Below are positions 1-6,929 of a stretch of DNA of 64,000 nucleotides, piece by piece. The position numbers and the translations under genes are program-made. The DNA comes from SOIA01 sp964348015 (GTDB taxonomy: Bacteria > Acidobacteriota > Aminicenantia > Aminicenantales > Aminicenantaceae). The stretch is taken from positions 62,001-126,000 of the forward strand of contig CAYGBC010000050.1 in the NCBI GenBank assembly GCA_964348015.1, in the 5' to 3' direction. The notes below the pieces were generated by a model. The model was not told where the DNA came from. It saw only the letters and a list, made by a program, of their open reading frames with translations, and ran no database searches. Position 1 is the stretch's first letter. Every line of letters begins with the position of its first letter.

Positions 1-284
1 CCTTCAAGGAAGCCCTGTTGCATTCCCTTTGGATTTTTCCAGAGGCCTTTTCGGACGACGTCTCCTTTTTTCAACGTGAGCCAGATCGGTTTTGTCACGC
101 CTTCACCCACATCTTTGTATTCAATGATCTCTGCCGTCTTGAGGAATTCTTCCCACTGGGGCCTTTCGTTGACTTCAGCCGGTGAGAACTGTCCGTTCAC
201 CCCAGAGATCTGTATGCTGAGAAGGAATAGAAAAAGCACCAGTAAGGTCTTTGTCCTCATTTTATGTCTCTTCTCCTTTTCCAT
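1..284 (-). CDS. Hypothetical exported protein, 3' end cut off by the window edge
   Basis: An open frame reads leftward from an ATG at 284-282 and has no stop before base 1. An AGGGGAG sequence lies four bases upstream of that ATG; a second in-frame ATG at 260 would give a shorter N-region. The protein begins with a basic stretch, then a hydrophobic segment (LLVLFLFLLSIQ) and a likely signal-peptidase site near GVNGQ, so it is probably exported. The mature part contains the phrases EFLKTAEIIEYKDVGEGVTK and LTLKKGDVV. I do not recognise the family. A good promoter (310-338, minus) precedes it, so it is probably the first gene of its transcript. Confidence 0.6.
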   Translation of the reverse strand, partial: MEKEKRHKMRTKTLLVLFLFLLSIQISGVNGQFSPAEVNERPQWEEFLKTAEIIEYKDVGEGVTKPIWLTLKKGDVVRKGLWKNPKGMQQGFLE

Positions 285-309
285 TTTTCTCCCCTGAGAT
301 TGTGTTTTT

Positions 310-338
310 AATATAGAATCATTTAGAAAAAAAATCAA
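310..338 (-). promoter_or_regulatory. Sigma70-like promoter for the leftmost gene
   Basis: On the minus strand TTGATT (338-333) is followed by a 17-base spacer and TATATT (315-310). It lies about 25 bases upstream of the start at 284. Prediction from consensus match only. Confidence 0.5.
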
Positions 339-356
339 ACCCAAAAGTCATTTCGG

Positions 357-385
357 TTGACACAACTTTAGTGAACAGTGATAAT
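357..385 (+). promoter_or_regulatory. Sigma70-like promoter for the SdiA-regulated-like gene
   Basis: TTGACA (357-362), a 17-base spacer and GATAAT (380-385) form a near-consensus promoter. It is divergent from the minus-strand promoter at 310-338 and leaves a leader of about 75 nt before the start at 467. Confidence 0.6.
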
Positions 386-466
386 TTTTTCATAAAACTG
401 AATGAATGAATTCAGAACTGGTGATGCGTTATCGTTTATAAAGATTCGATTCGTAATGCGAGGATT

Positions 467-1333
467 ATGATGAAAATTCGGTCATTTTTAATGAGTGCAT
501 TATTATTAACTGTCTTTTTTGTTTTGTATTATTCCTGCAATCCAGCAAAGAGATCGCCGACAATTGCCTTTCCGTACTTGTGGCTGGATGAGCCAGGATT
601 TGGAGGAGATATAGACCAGCAGGGCATTGTCGAGCCATCGGGCATCTGTTTTCATCCGTTCAGGAAGACGTTGTTTGTGGTGAGTGATGAGGGAGAGCTC
701 TTCGAGATTGAGACGGATGGGACGCCGGTGGACAGTGTCGAGATCCCTCCGGGAGGATTGGATTTAGAAGATGTGACGGTTCATCCAGAGACAGGGTTTT
801 TGTACTTGGTGGTCGAAGGAGATGACATCATTCTCGAGTATGATCCGGATACAAAGAAAGTCATACGGACGTTTCCCGTAAACAGAGAATACCAGGGAAA
901 TGCAAATTTTCTCCAAAAACAGGAAGAAGAAGAATTTGATAACGGCATCGAGTCCATCACGTTTGTCCCGGATGAGGAGCATCCGGAGGGGGGGACGTTC
1001 TATATGGGTAACCAGTATGATCCTTCCTGCATCATGGAGGTCTTTATTCCCCTAAAATCCAGTCAAGCGAAAACAGCCGAGGCGCGGATTCTCCGGGTTT
1101 TGCCGTTTGATATCAAAGATCCCGCAGCCATGTATTATGACCCAAAAACAGGTCTGCTCAACGTCGTCAACGATGCGGATAATATATTCGTGGAGCTCAC
1201 TCTGGACGGCAAAATGGTCAAAGAATACGCCTTTCTCGGGAATGACCAGGAAGGGATCGCATGGGATGAGGAGGGCTACCTGTACATCGCCCAGGATATC
1301 GGAGGAATCATCCACGTCAAAGATTTAAGATAA
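467..1333 (+). CDS. SdiA-regulated-like beta-propeller protein, exported
   Basis: The 288-residue product begins with a basic N-terminus and a hydrophobic helix (residues 6-22) ending at a cysteine (YYSC, about residue 24), so it is an exported protein and perhaps a lipoprotein, although the residues before the cysteine are a poor lipobox. The body shows short propeller-like units: EPSGICFHPFRKTLFVVSDE, DLEDVTVHPETG, ESITFVPD and GIAWDEEGYLYIAQD. This spacing matches the SdiA-regulated (YjiK-like) family, whose function is not firmly established. A second ATG follows immediately at 470. It converges with the NTT-type gene ending at 1371 and stands alone. Confidence 0.75.
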   Translation: MMKIRSFLMSALLLTVFFVLYYSCNPAKRSPTIAFPYLWLDEPGFGGDIDQQGIVEPSGICFHPFRKTLFVVSDEGELFEIETDGTPVDSVEIPPGGLDLEDVTVHPETGFLYLVVEGDDIILEYDPDTKKVIRTFPVNREYQGNANFLQKQEEEEFDNGIESITFVPDEEHPEGGTFYMGNQYDPSCIMEVFIPLKSSQAKTAEARILRVLPFDIKDPAAMYYDPKTGLLNVVNDADNIFVELTLDGKMVKEYAFLGNDQEGIAWDEEGYLYIAQDIGGIIHVKDLR

Positions 1334-1370
1334 GAGAATATTTCAGAGATGAATATGTAATTTTTGCCTT

Positions 1371-2768
1371 TTATTCCACCTGATATTCTGCTTTTTGTGC
1401 GGATAGTCTTTTATGTTCTCGTCTTATTAAAAAACAAAAGATTATCCAGATTACTGCTGCAACAACATTGACTCTTGCAAAGTTTTCGTTGCGGAAGTTG
1501 AGATATGTCGTGCCGATAAATACAGTCAAAGCGACCAATACATCACCTGTTCGCACAAAAAAAGTATCTATGGCTGCCTTGGCTTTGTATTTAGCCTCCC
1601 TTGAAGTGATAAGAAAAAGGGCTCCCTTGGTTGTGTTCATGAGGGAGTAATCCGTACTATTTTCCAGAGTTTTGGTCCACCTGACTACAGCAAAAGATGC
1701 TCCGAGGCCGATTAAAAAGTATCCTCCGAGGGCGATGAAAGGTAGGAAGAGAACCGCTCCTCTGACACCAAACCATTTGAAAATCCGTGAAACAAGGAAT
1801 AGCTGGATCAACATGCCCAGAAGATTGACAATCTCATTAAAACCGGATTCTATTTTAGTGAAATATCGTACAGTTGCTTCTTCTGAATCCTCAATTTCTC
1901 CGGCTAATCGAGCTTCATTAGCTGACTGTTTCCATACATCAGATCTAATGTATTCCCCAGTGGTGTTAACGTAATTGAGCATCAGAATCATAAAAGCAAC
2001 AAAAATGAGGTAGCGGCTTTTTAGGATCAAGCGGAATCCCCCGCCTTTTTGGAGTGGTTTTTCCTGGGTTTTTTCTCCAACCTCGCTTTCAACAATACGA
2101 GCCGATGCCTTTTGTCTGATTCTTTTAACCTCTCTTTTATGGATAATAATCGTTAAGACAATGGAAATTACTAAGATAGCACCAGCCAGAAGCATAAATT
2201 GATAAACACTCAGTGGCCCCTCTGGCTGCACGAGATTTTTAGTTACCTTTGCTCCAAGATAAGCACCTAAGCTTTGTCCTATCATGATTATCGGGAATAA
2301 GCGTTTTCCTGCTTGTTCTGTATATATATCGTTGGAAAATCCCCAAAATTGGGCGACAACAAAAACACCAAAAATTCCTAGCCAAATCCAAAAAACAACG
2401 CCTAGAATACTCAATGGAGTATTAAAAATTCCTAAAATATAAAAAAGCACTAAATTCGAGATAAAGAAGGAGGTTACAGAGACTATTAAAACGTTGCGTG
2501 GAATTTTAGAAGAGAGAAAGCTGAATATCTTTATAACGAAAATAAGCAGAATGGCCACAGCTGCATAAAGATACGCTTCTTGAGAGGCTTCGTATTTTGT
2601 TAAGATTAGTCCTTTTCTGAGTGGTTTCAGAATAGAATAAGCGCCCATAATCAGAAATATATTGAGTAACAAAAAAAAGACTGTCAGGCCTTCACCTGGA
2701 TGGATGACTGTGAAGAGCCTAAAAATTTTATAAATGAATCCAGACGGTTTTTCTTCAGCTGTCATCAT
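1371..2768 (-). CDS. NTT/Tlc-type (ATP/ADP translocase family) transporter-like protein 1
   Basis: A polytopic membrane protein of about 465 residues with roughly twelve hydrophobic segments. The N-terminal motif YSILKPLRKGLIL after the first helix, and the C-terminal ITSREAKYKAKAAIDTFFVR, match the signature regions of the Tlc nucleotide transporter family (MFS fold). Known members exchange ATP for ADP or import nucleotides, but the substrate cannot be read from sequence here. A TTG at 2783 would add five residues; I prefer the ATG pair at 2768/2765. It is a close paralog of the gene at 2883-4286, 114 bases upstream, and the two are probably co-transcribed from the promoter at 4424-4452. Confidence 0.8.
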   Translation of the reverse strand: MMTAEEKPSGFIYKIFRLFTVIHPGEGLTVFFLLLNIFLIMGAYSILKPLRKGLILTKYEASQEAYLYAAVAILLIFVIKIFSFLSSKIPRNVLIVSVTSFFISNLVLFYILGIFNTPLSILGVVFWIWLGIFGVFVVAQFWGFSNDIYTEQAGKRLFPIIMIGQSLGAYLGAKVTKNLVQPEGPLSVYQFMLLAGAILVISIVLTIIIHKREVKRIRQKASARIVESEVGEKTQEKPLQKGGGFRLILKSRYLIFVAFMILMLNYVNTTGEYIRSDVWKQSANEARLAGEIEDSEEATVRYFTKIESGFNEIVNLLGMLIQLFLVSRIFKWFGVRGAVLFLPFIALGGYFLIGLGASFAVVRWTKTLENSTDYSLMNTTKGALFLITSREAKYKAKAAIDTFFVRTGDVLVALTVFIGTTYLNFRNENFARVNVVAAVIWIIFCFLIRREHKRLSAQKAEYQVE

Positions 2769-2882
2769 TTTTTCTTTTGCCAAAGGCTGCTCTGAATTCC
2801 CCGTCTAGACTTTCTGATATGCTTCGTTTTTTTATTTATCTTATGCGCATCTTTATTCTTGAGCTATTGAGGCTGGACATAA

Positions 2883-4286
2883 TTATTTCGCTTGTTGTTC
2901 TATTCCTTTTGCTGATAGTTTTTTATGCTCTTTCATGACGAGAAAACAAATTACAATCATGATGCCAATCAAAAGGACGTTGAATGTCGCAAATCCTTCG
3001 GTCTTGAGTGCCAAATAAGTGGTTCCGAGGAAAACGAGTATGGCAGATAAAACATCGCCACTTCGGTGAAAGAAAGTGTCGATAGCTGCCTTGGCTTTGT
3101 ATTTTTCTTCTCGTGAAGTGATGAGAAAGAGAGAATGGCGGGTGGTATTCATGAGCGAATAATCTGTTCCGTTTTCAGCCACTTTAACCCAATGGACCAT
3201 CATCAGAGAGGCTCCGAGAGCGATGAGAAAATATCCGCCGAGAGCAATGAAAGGAAGGAAGAGAAGGGCAATCCTGACGCCAAACCACTTGAAGATTCGA
3301 GAGACAAGAAAAAGCTGGATGAACATCGCAACAAGATTAAAATATTTCATGAATCCAGCATAAAACTGGCCGATGAATTCCTCTAAAGTTAATCCTCCTG
3401 TTTGGCCAGCTTCCACAGCTTCTACTCCGACGCGTTTGACAAATTCCCCTAATATATATTCGCCATTCGTGTTAATAAAATTCAAGAGCAAAACAAGAAA
3501 GGCAATGTAGAGAAGATAACGTTTTTTGAAAAGAAGCTGAAATCCACCTCCTTTTTCAAGCGGTTTGACCTGCTCTTTTTTTTCTGATTTTTCCTGGCTG
3601 ATTTTTGCTTCCGCATAATCTGATCGTTTTGATTCTCTATTGTGAATAATCCAAGTCAATAATATGCATATTCCAAGGACTGCTCCTGCCACAAGCATCA
3701 TTTGGTACAGGCCCAGGGGCACCACGAGCCGTTCCGCAATCGCGCTTCCAGAAAAAGCTCCGAAGGTTGCACCAAAAGCGACTAAAGGAAACAGTCTTTT
3801 TCCTGCCTCAGGCGTGTAGAGATCATTGGCAAAACCCCAGAATTGGGCCACTACCATGACGTTGAATATTCCCACCCAAATGAAAAAGATAATACCCATG
3901 GTGCCGAGATCAATCCCACTGTAAGACAATCCAAAAAAGATGACTAAGTTAGAAATAAAAAAGAGAGTCACCCATGTGATTAACTTCTGACGCGGGAACT
4001 TGGACGCGATGCCGCTGAATGCTTTAACCACAAAAACAAGCAAGACGGCAATGGCGGCAGAAAGATAGCTTTTCATTTCTGCCCCTTTTCCGGCTAAAAT
4101 GAGGGCTTCTCTCACAGGTTTTATGATGTAATAAGCTGCCAGAAGAAGAAAGACGTTGAACATCAAAAGAAAAGCCGTGAGAGCTTCACCAGGATGGATG
4201 ACTGTGAAAAGTCTGAGAATTTTGTATCCTATTCCTCCCGATTTGGCTCCAGATGCAAGCGCGACTCGAGGATTATCATTATTCAT
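2883..4286 (-). CDS. NTT/Tlc-type (ATP/ADP translocase family) transporter-like protein 2
   Basis: A 467-residue polytopic membrane protein with the family motif YYIIKPVREALIL near residue 55 and ITSREEKYKAKAAIDTFFHR near the C-terminus. It shares IHPGEALTAF, AQFWGFANDLYTPEAGKRLFP and LFLVSRIFKWFGVR almost word for word with its neighbour at 1371-2768, indicating tandem duplication. The start is well supported: AGGAGGGGATTCA directly precedes the ATG at 4286. The family is best known from intracellular parasites and plastids, but relatives occur in free-living bacteria; nothing else in this window suggests an obligate intracellular life. Energy-parasite function should not be assumed. Confidence 0.8.
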   Translation of the reverse strand: MNNDNPRVALASGAKSGGIGYKILRLFTVIHPGEALTAFLLMFNVFLLLAAYYIIKPVREALILAGKGAEMKSYLSAAIAVLLVFVVKAFSGIASKFPRQKLITWVTLFFISNLVIFFGLSYSGIDLGTMGIIFFIWVGIFNVMVVAQFWGFANDLYTPEAGKRLFPLVAFGATFGAFSGSAIAERLVVPLGLYQMMLVAGAVLGICILLTWIIHNRESKRSDYAEAKISQEKSEKKEQVKPLEKGGGFQLLFKKRYLLYIAFLVLLLNFINTNGEYILGEFVKRVGVEAVEAGQTGGLTLEEFIGQFYAGFMKYFNLVAMFIQLFLVSRIFKWFGVRIALLFLPFIALGGYFLIALGASLMMVHWVKVAENGTDYSLMNTTRHSLFLITSREEKYKAKAAIDTFFHRSGDVLSAILVFLGTTYLALKTEGFATFNVLLIGIMIVICFLVMKEHKKLSAKGIEQQAK

Positions 4287-4673
4287 TGAATCCCCTCCTT
4301 TTTTCTTGAATGCAATGGTTATGCAAATCCCTTTTTCTTGGCCTGGAATACTTTGCTTTTAAGGTGGGTTGAGTTGAGATGGTAATAGACTCCAACCAAA
4401 GCGTTTGGAATAAATTTATCAGCACTATATTTAAATCGAGAAGGGATGTCAACCATCAAAGGAACAAAATCTGCGCCGATTTTTTCCACTATTCCTGTGA
4501 ATATCCTTGTTGAAAAATGCAGGGTGGGGCATTTTAAAAAATTGATTTTTTTACAATTCCGGGAAGTTGCACAATTTTTGGTCACCTGATTTTTGCTGTG
4601 AAATGAGTCCTAAAATGACGGGCAGCTACGGGTCAGAATGAGGGTTTTAATGCTGATAAAAGAAGGTGTGGCA
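4287..4673. other. Intergenic region, 387 bases
   Basis: It holds the minus-strand promoter at 4424-4452 for the two NTT-type genes and about 130 bases of probable leader. No convincing gene or stable hairpin was seen in the remainder. Confidence 0.5.
4424..4452 (-). promoter_or_regulatory. Sigma70-like promoter for the NTT-type gene pair
   Basis: TTGACA (4452-4447), a 17-base spacer and TATAGT (4429-4424) on the minus strand. It would start a transcript near 4417, giving a leader of about 130 nt before the start at 4286. Confidence 0.65.
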
Positions 4674-5474
4674 TTAAAAAAGGACTGCGGCTTCCCCTTT
4701 TTCTTCGATCAGTTTTTGAATCGTTTCAATAATCAGTTTTTTCCGTCCCAGCAACGCATCAATCTCGTCTTTATTCAGATATTTTTTCAATTTTGATTTT
4801 ATCTTTTTGTCTTCTATTTTCTGCAAGTTCTGGTAGAGCTTCCTCGAGCAGCGAGTGATTTCGCATCCTTCGATGAGCTTCGGCAAAGGTTTGAAAGCCT
4901 CGGAGAAATCGACTCTCCAGACCTTCCATTCGTCTGTAATTAAAATATCCTGAAGGTCGGATTGCTGGCAGAGTGATGTGTCATAGACGAGATACTCGAA
5001 TATTTTAATTTCCTCGAGCGTATTAAAGAAACTCTCAGGATCGGGGGGCGCGATTTTTTTTAGCCGGCGTTCTCCTTCATCCCAAAGAAGACTGACTAAT
5101 ATTTGAAGCGAGCCCTTTCTCCCACCTAAATTTCGCTCAACAACGGGTGGGATTATGTTAAGGTCGAGCAATTTATCCAGCTCATACGCAGCGAGTCCGT
5201 ATATATAGCTGTCGGTGGGCACTCTCGGTCTCTGGTAATTTGAAAATTTGAGAAATCCTCTTTTTTTGATACCGCCGACATCAAGATGCACAAAATAAGA
5301 ATCTCCTCTTGTCCCACTCGGTCTCCTGTTGCTTATGGTGGCTTTTTTCAAATATTTTTCGGTTTCTTTAATATCGAAGCTCTCTTGATTGCCCCAGAGA
5401 AAGTTGGAAAATGTTAAAACAGCGATGACAAAGAAGGCAATGAAAGCGCGTTCTAAACTTTTTTCGGTTTTCAT
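4674..5474 (-). CDS. Exported PI3K/HipA-fold kinase-like protein, probably catalytically degenerate
   Basis: The 266-residue product has an N-terminal hydrophobic segment (residues 9-28, ending FLWGNQ) that looks like a signal peptide. The rest follows the order of the PI3/4-kinase-like or HipA-like fold: a strand with lysine (GFLKF), the helix YELDKLLDLNIIPPVVER followed by GGRKGSLQILV, and late motifs DILITDEWKVW and DFSEAF. In active relatives as I know them the segment before the last motif reads like NTDR..GNILI; here it is DTSLCQQSDLQDILI, so the expected catalytic Asp-Arg and the metal-binding Asn are not evident. The gene starts 43 bases after the phosphatase gene at 5518-6735 and has a good ribosome site (AAGGAGGAAGGATC). 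Assignment is by motif reading, not by search. Confidence 0.55.
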   Translation of the reverse strand: MKTEKSLERAFIAFFVIAVLTFSNFLWGNQESFDIKETEKYLKKATISNRRPSGTRGDSYFVHLDVGGIKKRGFLKFSNYQRPRVPTDSYIYGLAAYELDKLLDLNIIPPVVERNLGGRKGSLQILVSLLWDEGERRLKKIAPPDPESFFNTLEEIKIFEYLVYDTSLCQQSDLQDILITDEWKVWRVDFSEAFKPLPKLIEGCEITRCSRKLYQNLQKIEDKKIKSKLKKYLNKDEIDALLGRKKLIIETIQKLIEEKGEAAVLF

Positions 5475-5517
5475 GATCCTTCCTCCATTGCGAAGGTATA
5501 TAAATCTGTGTTCGGGT

Positions 5518-6735
5518 TCAGGATTTGATAGAAAGCCATAGCGCGTTAATTGTTATTGAAAAGACAAGACGCATCTCCTTTGACTTGCCGTTGACAAAGG
5601 TCGAAGCCTCTTCACCTATCCGGGGTTTGAGCCATGGTTTAAAGAGCTGTTTTTCAGAGCTCTCGATAATCAAAGCGCTGAGTTTACCTTGTGGGTAGAC
5701 ACTGGATATATTGGTGTCGATGATCCAGACTTTTCCGCTGTATCGGCTCATCTCTGCTTCGTTTTTCACTTGCTGAGGAGTATGAGCCGTCACGATGGAT
5801 GTGGCACTGAGATTTTTTAATATTTTATCCAAAATCGGCTCAAACTCAGGACCCCTGTAGGAGTAATCCCTGTACCAGAGCGGTCCATTCTCATCGAAGA
5901 CAATTTCATAAGTGGGACGAGGTTCTCGGCCGAGCAAACGCGCAACCCGAAACATATCGAGTTCCCTGCGGAGACGGTCATTCAGTTTTTTCAACGGCCA
6001 GGTTGAATATTTTTCACTGATTCCTCCGTGGACGAATACGATGCCGTTAATTTTGATCACAGCATTGTGTTGAAGGATCCATGGGGCGTAATTTTTATTG
6101 AATTCTCTGATGTAATGCCACCGCACATGACGCCTTGTCAAGAGAGTGACATTCATAGAATTCCGAATTTTTTCCTCCCAGAAGGCTCTGATATTTGGAT
6201 TGATTTCGGATTTGCTGTCATCTTCATCGGAGGATGGGATCCTGAGCCTTTTTCTGATTTTTCTCTCTTCCTTCTCGATGTATTCAGCAGGGAGGAAAGA
6301 CATCAACTGCTCGACAGGCACGTAGCCCCTTCTGTCGAAGGCGATATCGCTGATATTCATTTCTTCGTGGTTGCCGATCAGCATGTGGACTTTGCCCCCG
6401 GCTTCCTCGGCTTCCTCTTCTAACTTTTTCAAAAGAACAAAGATTTTTTTCGCATCAGGGCCTCTGTCCATGATATCGCCGATCTGCACGAGATGGGTTT
6501 TTCCCGCTATCCAGCGGAGGTTATCATCTAAGATCCCATTTTCTGGGTCTTTCAATATTTCGATAAAGTTATCATAGTCTCCGTGAAGGTCTCCGACAGC
6601 CACAATCCTCTCCACGCCGGTCCATTCGCAGCGGATGTCTTCGGAGAACAGATTTGTGAAAAAGACTAAAATGAATACAGAAATGATTGTGAAACGACAG
6701 AGTTTTGGCGCCAGAGTTTTATTTAATTCGCGCAT
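5518..6735 (-). CDS. PPP-type metallophosphatase, Shewanella-like phosphatase group, exported
   Basis: A 405-residue protein with an N-terminal hydrophobic segment (residues 15-31) and all metallophosphatase motifs: GDLHGD near residue 48, GDIMDRG near 92, GNHEEMN near 127, a VFVHGGIS motif near 238, and a late TAHTPQQ. The spacing and the GNHE..N arrangement resemble the Shewanella-like (Shelph) branch of PPP protein phosphatases, which dephosphorylate phosphoproteins. With its signal sequence it likely acts outside the cytoplasm. It is the first gene of a two-gene unit with the kinase-fold protein at 4674-5474. The ATG at 6735 is preceded by GAGGGG eleven bases upstream. Confidence 0.8.
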   Translation of the reverse strand: MRELNKTLAPKLCRFTIISVFILVFFTNLFSEDIRCEWTGVERIVAVGDLHGDYDNFIEILKDPENGILDDNLRWIAGKTHLVQIGDIMDRGPDAKKIFVLLKKLEEEAEEAGGKVHMLIGNHEEMNISDIAFDRRGYVPVEQLMSFLPAEYIEKEERKIRKRLRIPSSDEDDSKSEINPNIRAFWEEKIRNSMNVTLLTRRHVRWHYIREFNKNYAPWILQHNAVIKINGIVFVHGGISEKYSTWPLKKLNDRLRRELDMFRVARLLGREPRPTYEIVFDENGPLWYRDYSYRGPEFEPILDKILKNLSATSIVTAHTPQQVKNEAEMSRYSGKVWIIDTNISSVYPQGKLSALIIESSEKQLFKPWLKPRIGEEASTFVNGKSKEMRLVFSITINALWLSIKS

Positions 6736-6777
6736 CTCGCGTATTTCCCCTCATTATCTGAAATTCATCTCTTCACT

Positions 6778-6808
6778 TATATAGTAATTTAATGCAGGGG
6801 AATGTCAA
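6778..6808 (-). promoter_or_regulatory. Candidate promoter for the phosphatase/kinase-fold pair
   Basis: TTGACA (6808-6803) and TATATA (6783-6778) on the minus strand, with a 19-base spacer that is longer than ideal; ACTATA at 17 bases is an alternative -10. Confidence 0.4.
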
Positions 6809-6868
6809 GGTTCTTCATAGACATTGATTTTATAACTCATTGAATTTATTCCATTTTGGCGGTTCTGC

Positions 6869-6897
6869 TTGACTATTTTCTCTGGAGTTGGTATTTT
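6869..6897 (+). promoter_or_regulatory. Sigma70-like promoter for the kinase gene
   Basis: TTGACT (6869-6874), a 17-base spacer and TATTTT (6892-6897), giving a leader of about 26 nt before the start at 6930. Confidence 0.5.
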
Positions 6898-6929
6898 TCT
6901 TTTCACAAGCTTTCAAGGGATCCTGAAAG

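Noticed and set aside
4319..4585. Minus-strand frame of 88 codons starting at GTG
   Set aside because: It overlaps the strong promoter at 4424-4452 and its product has no recognisable features.
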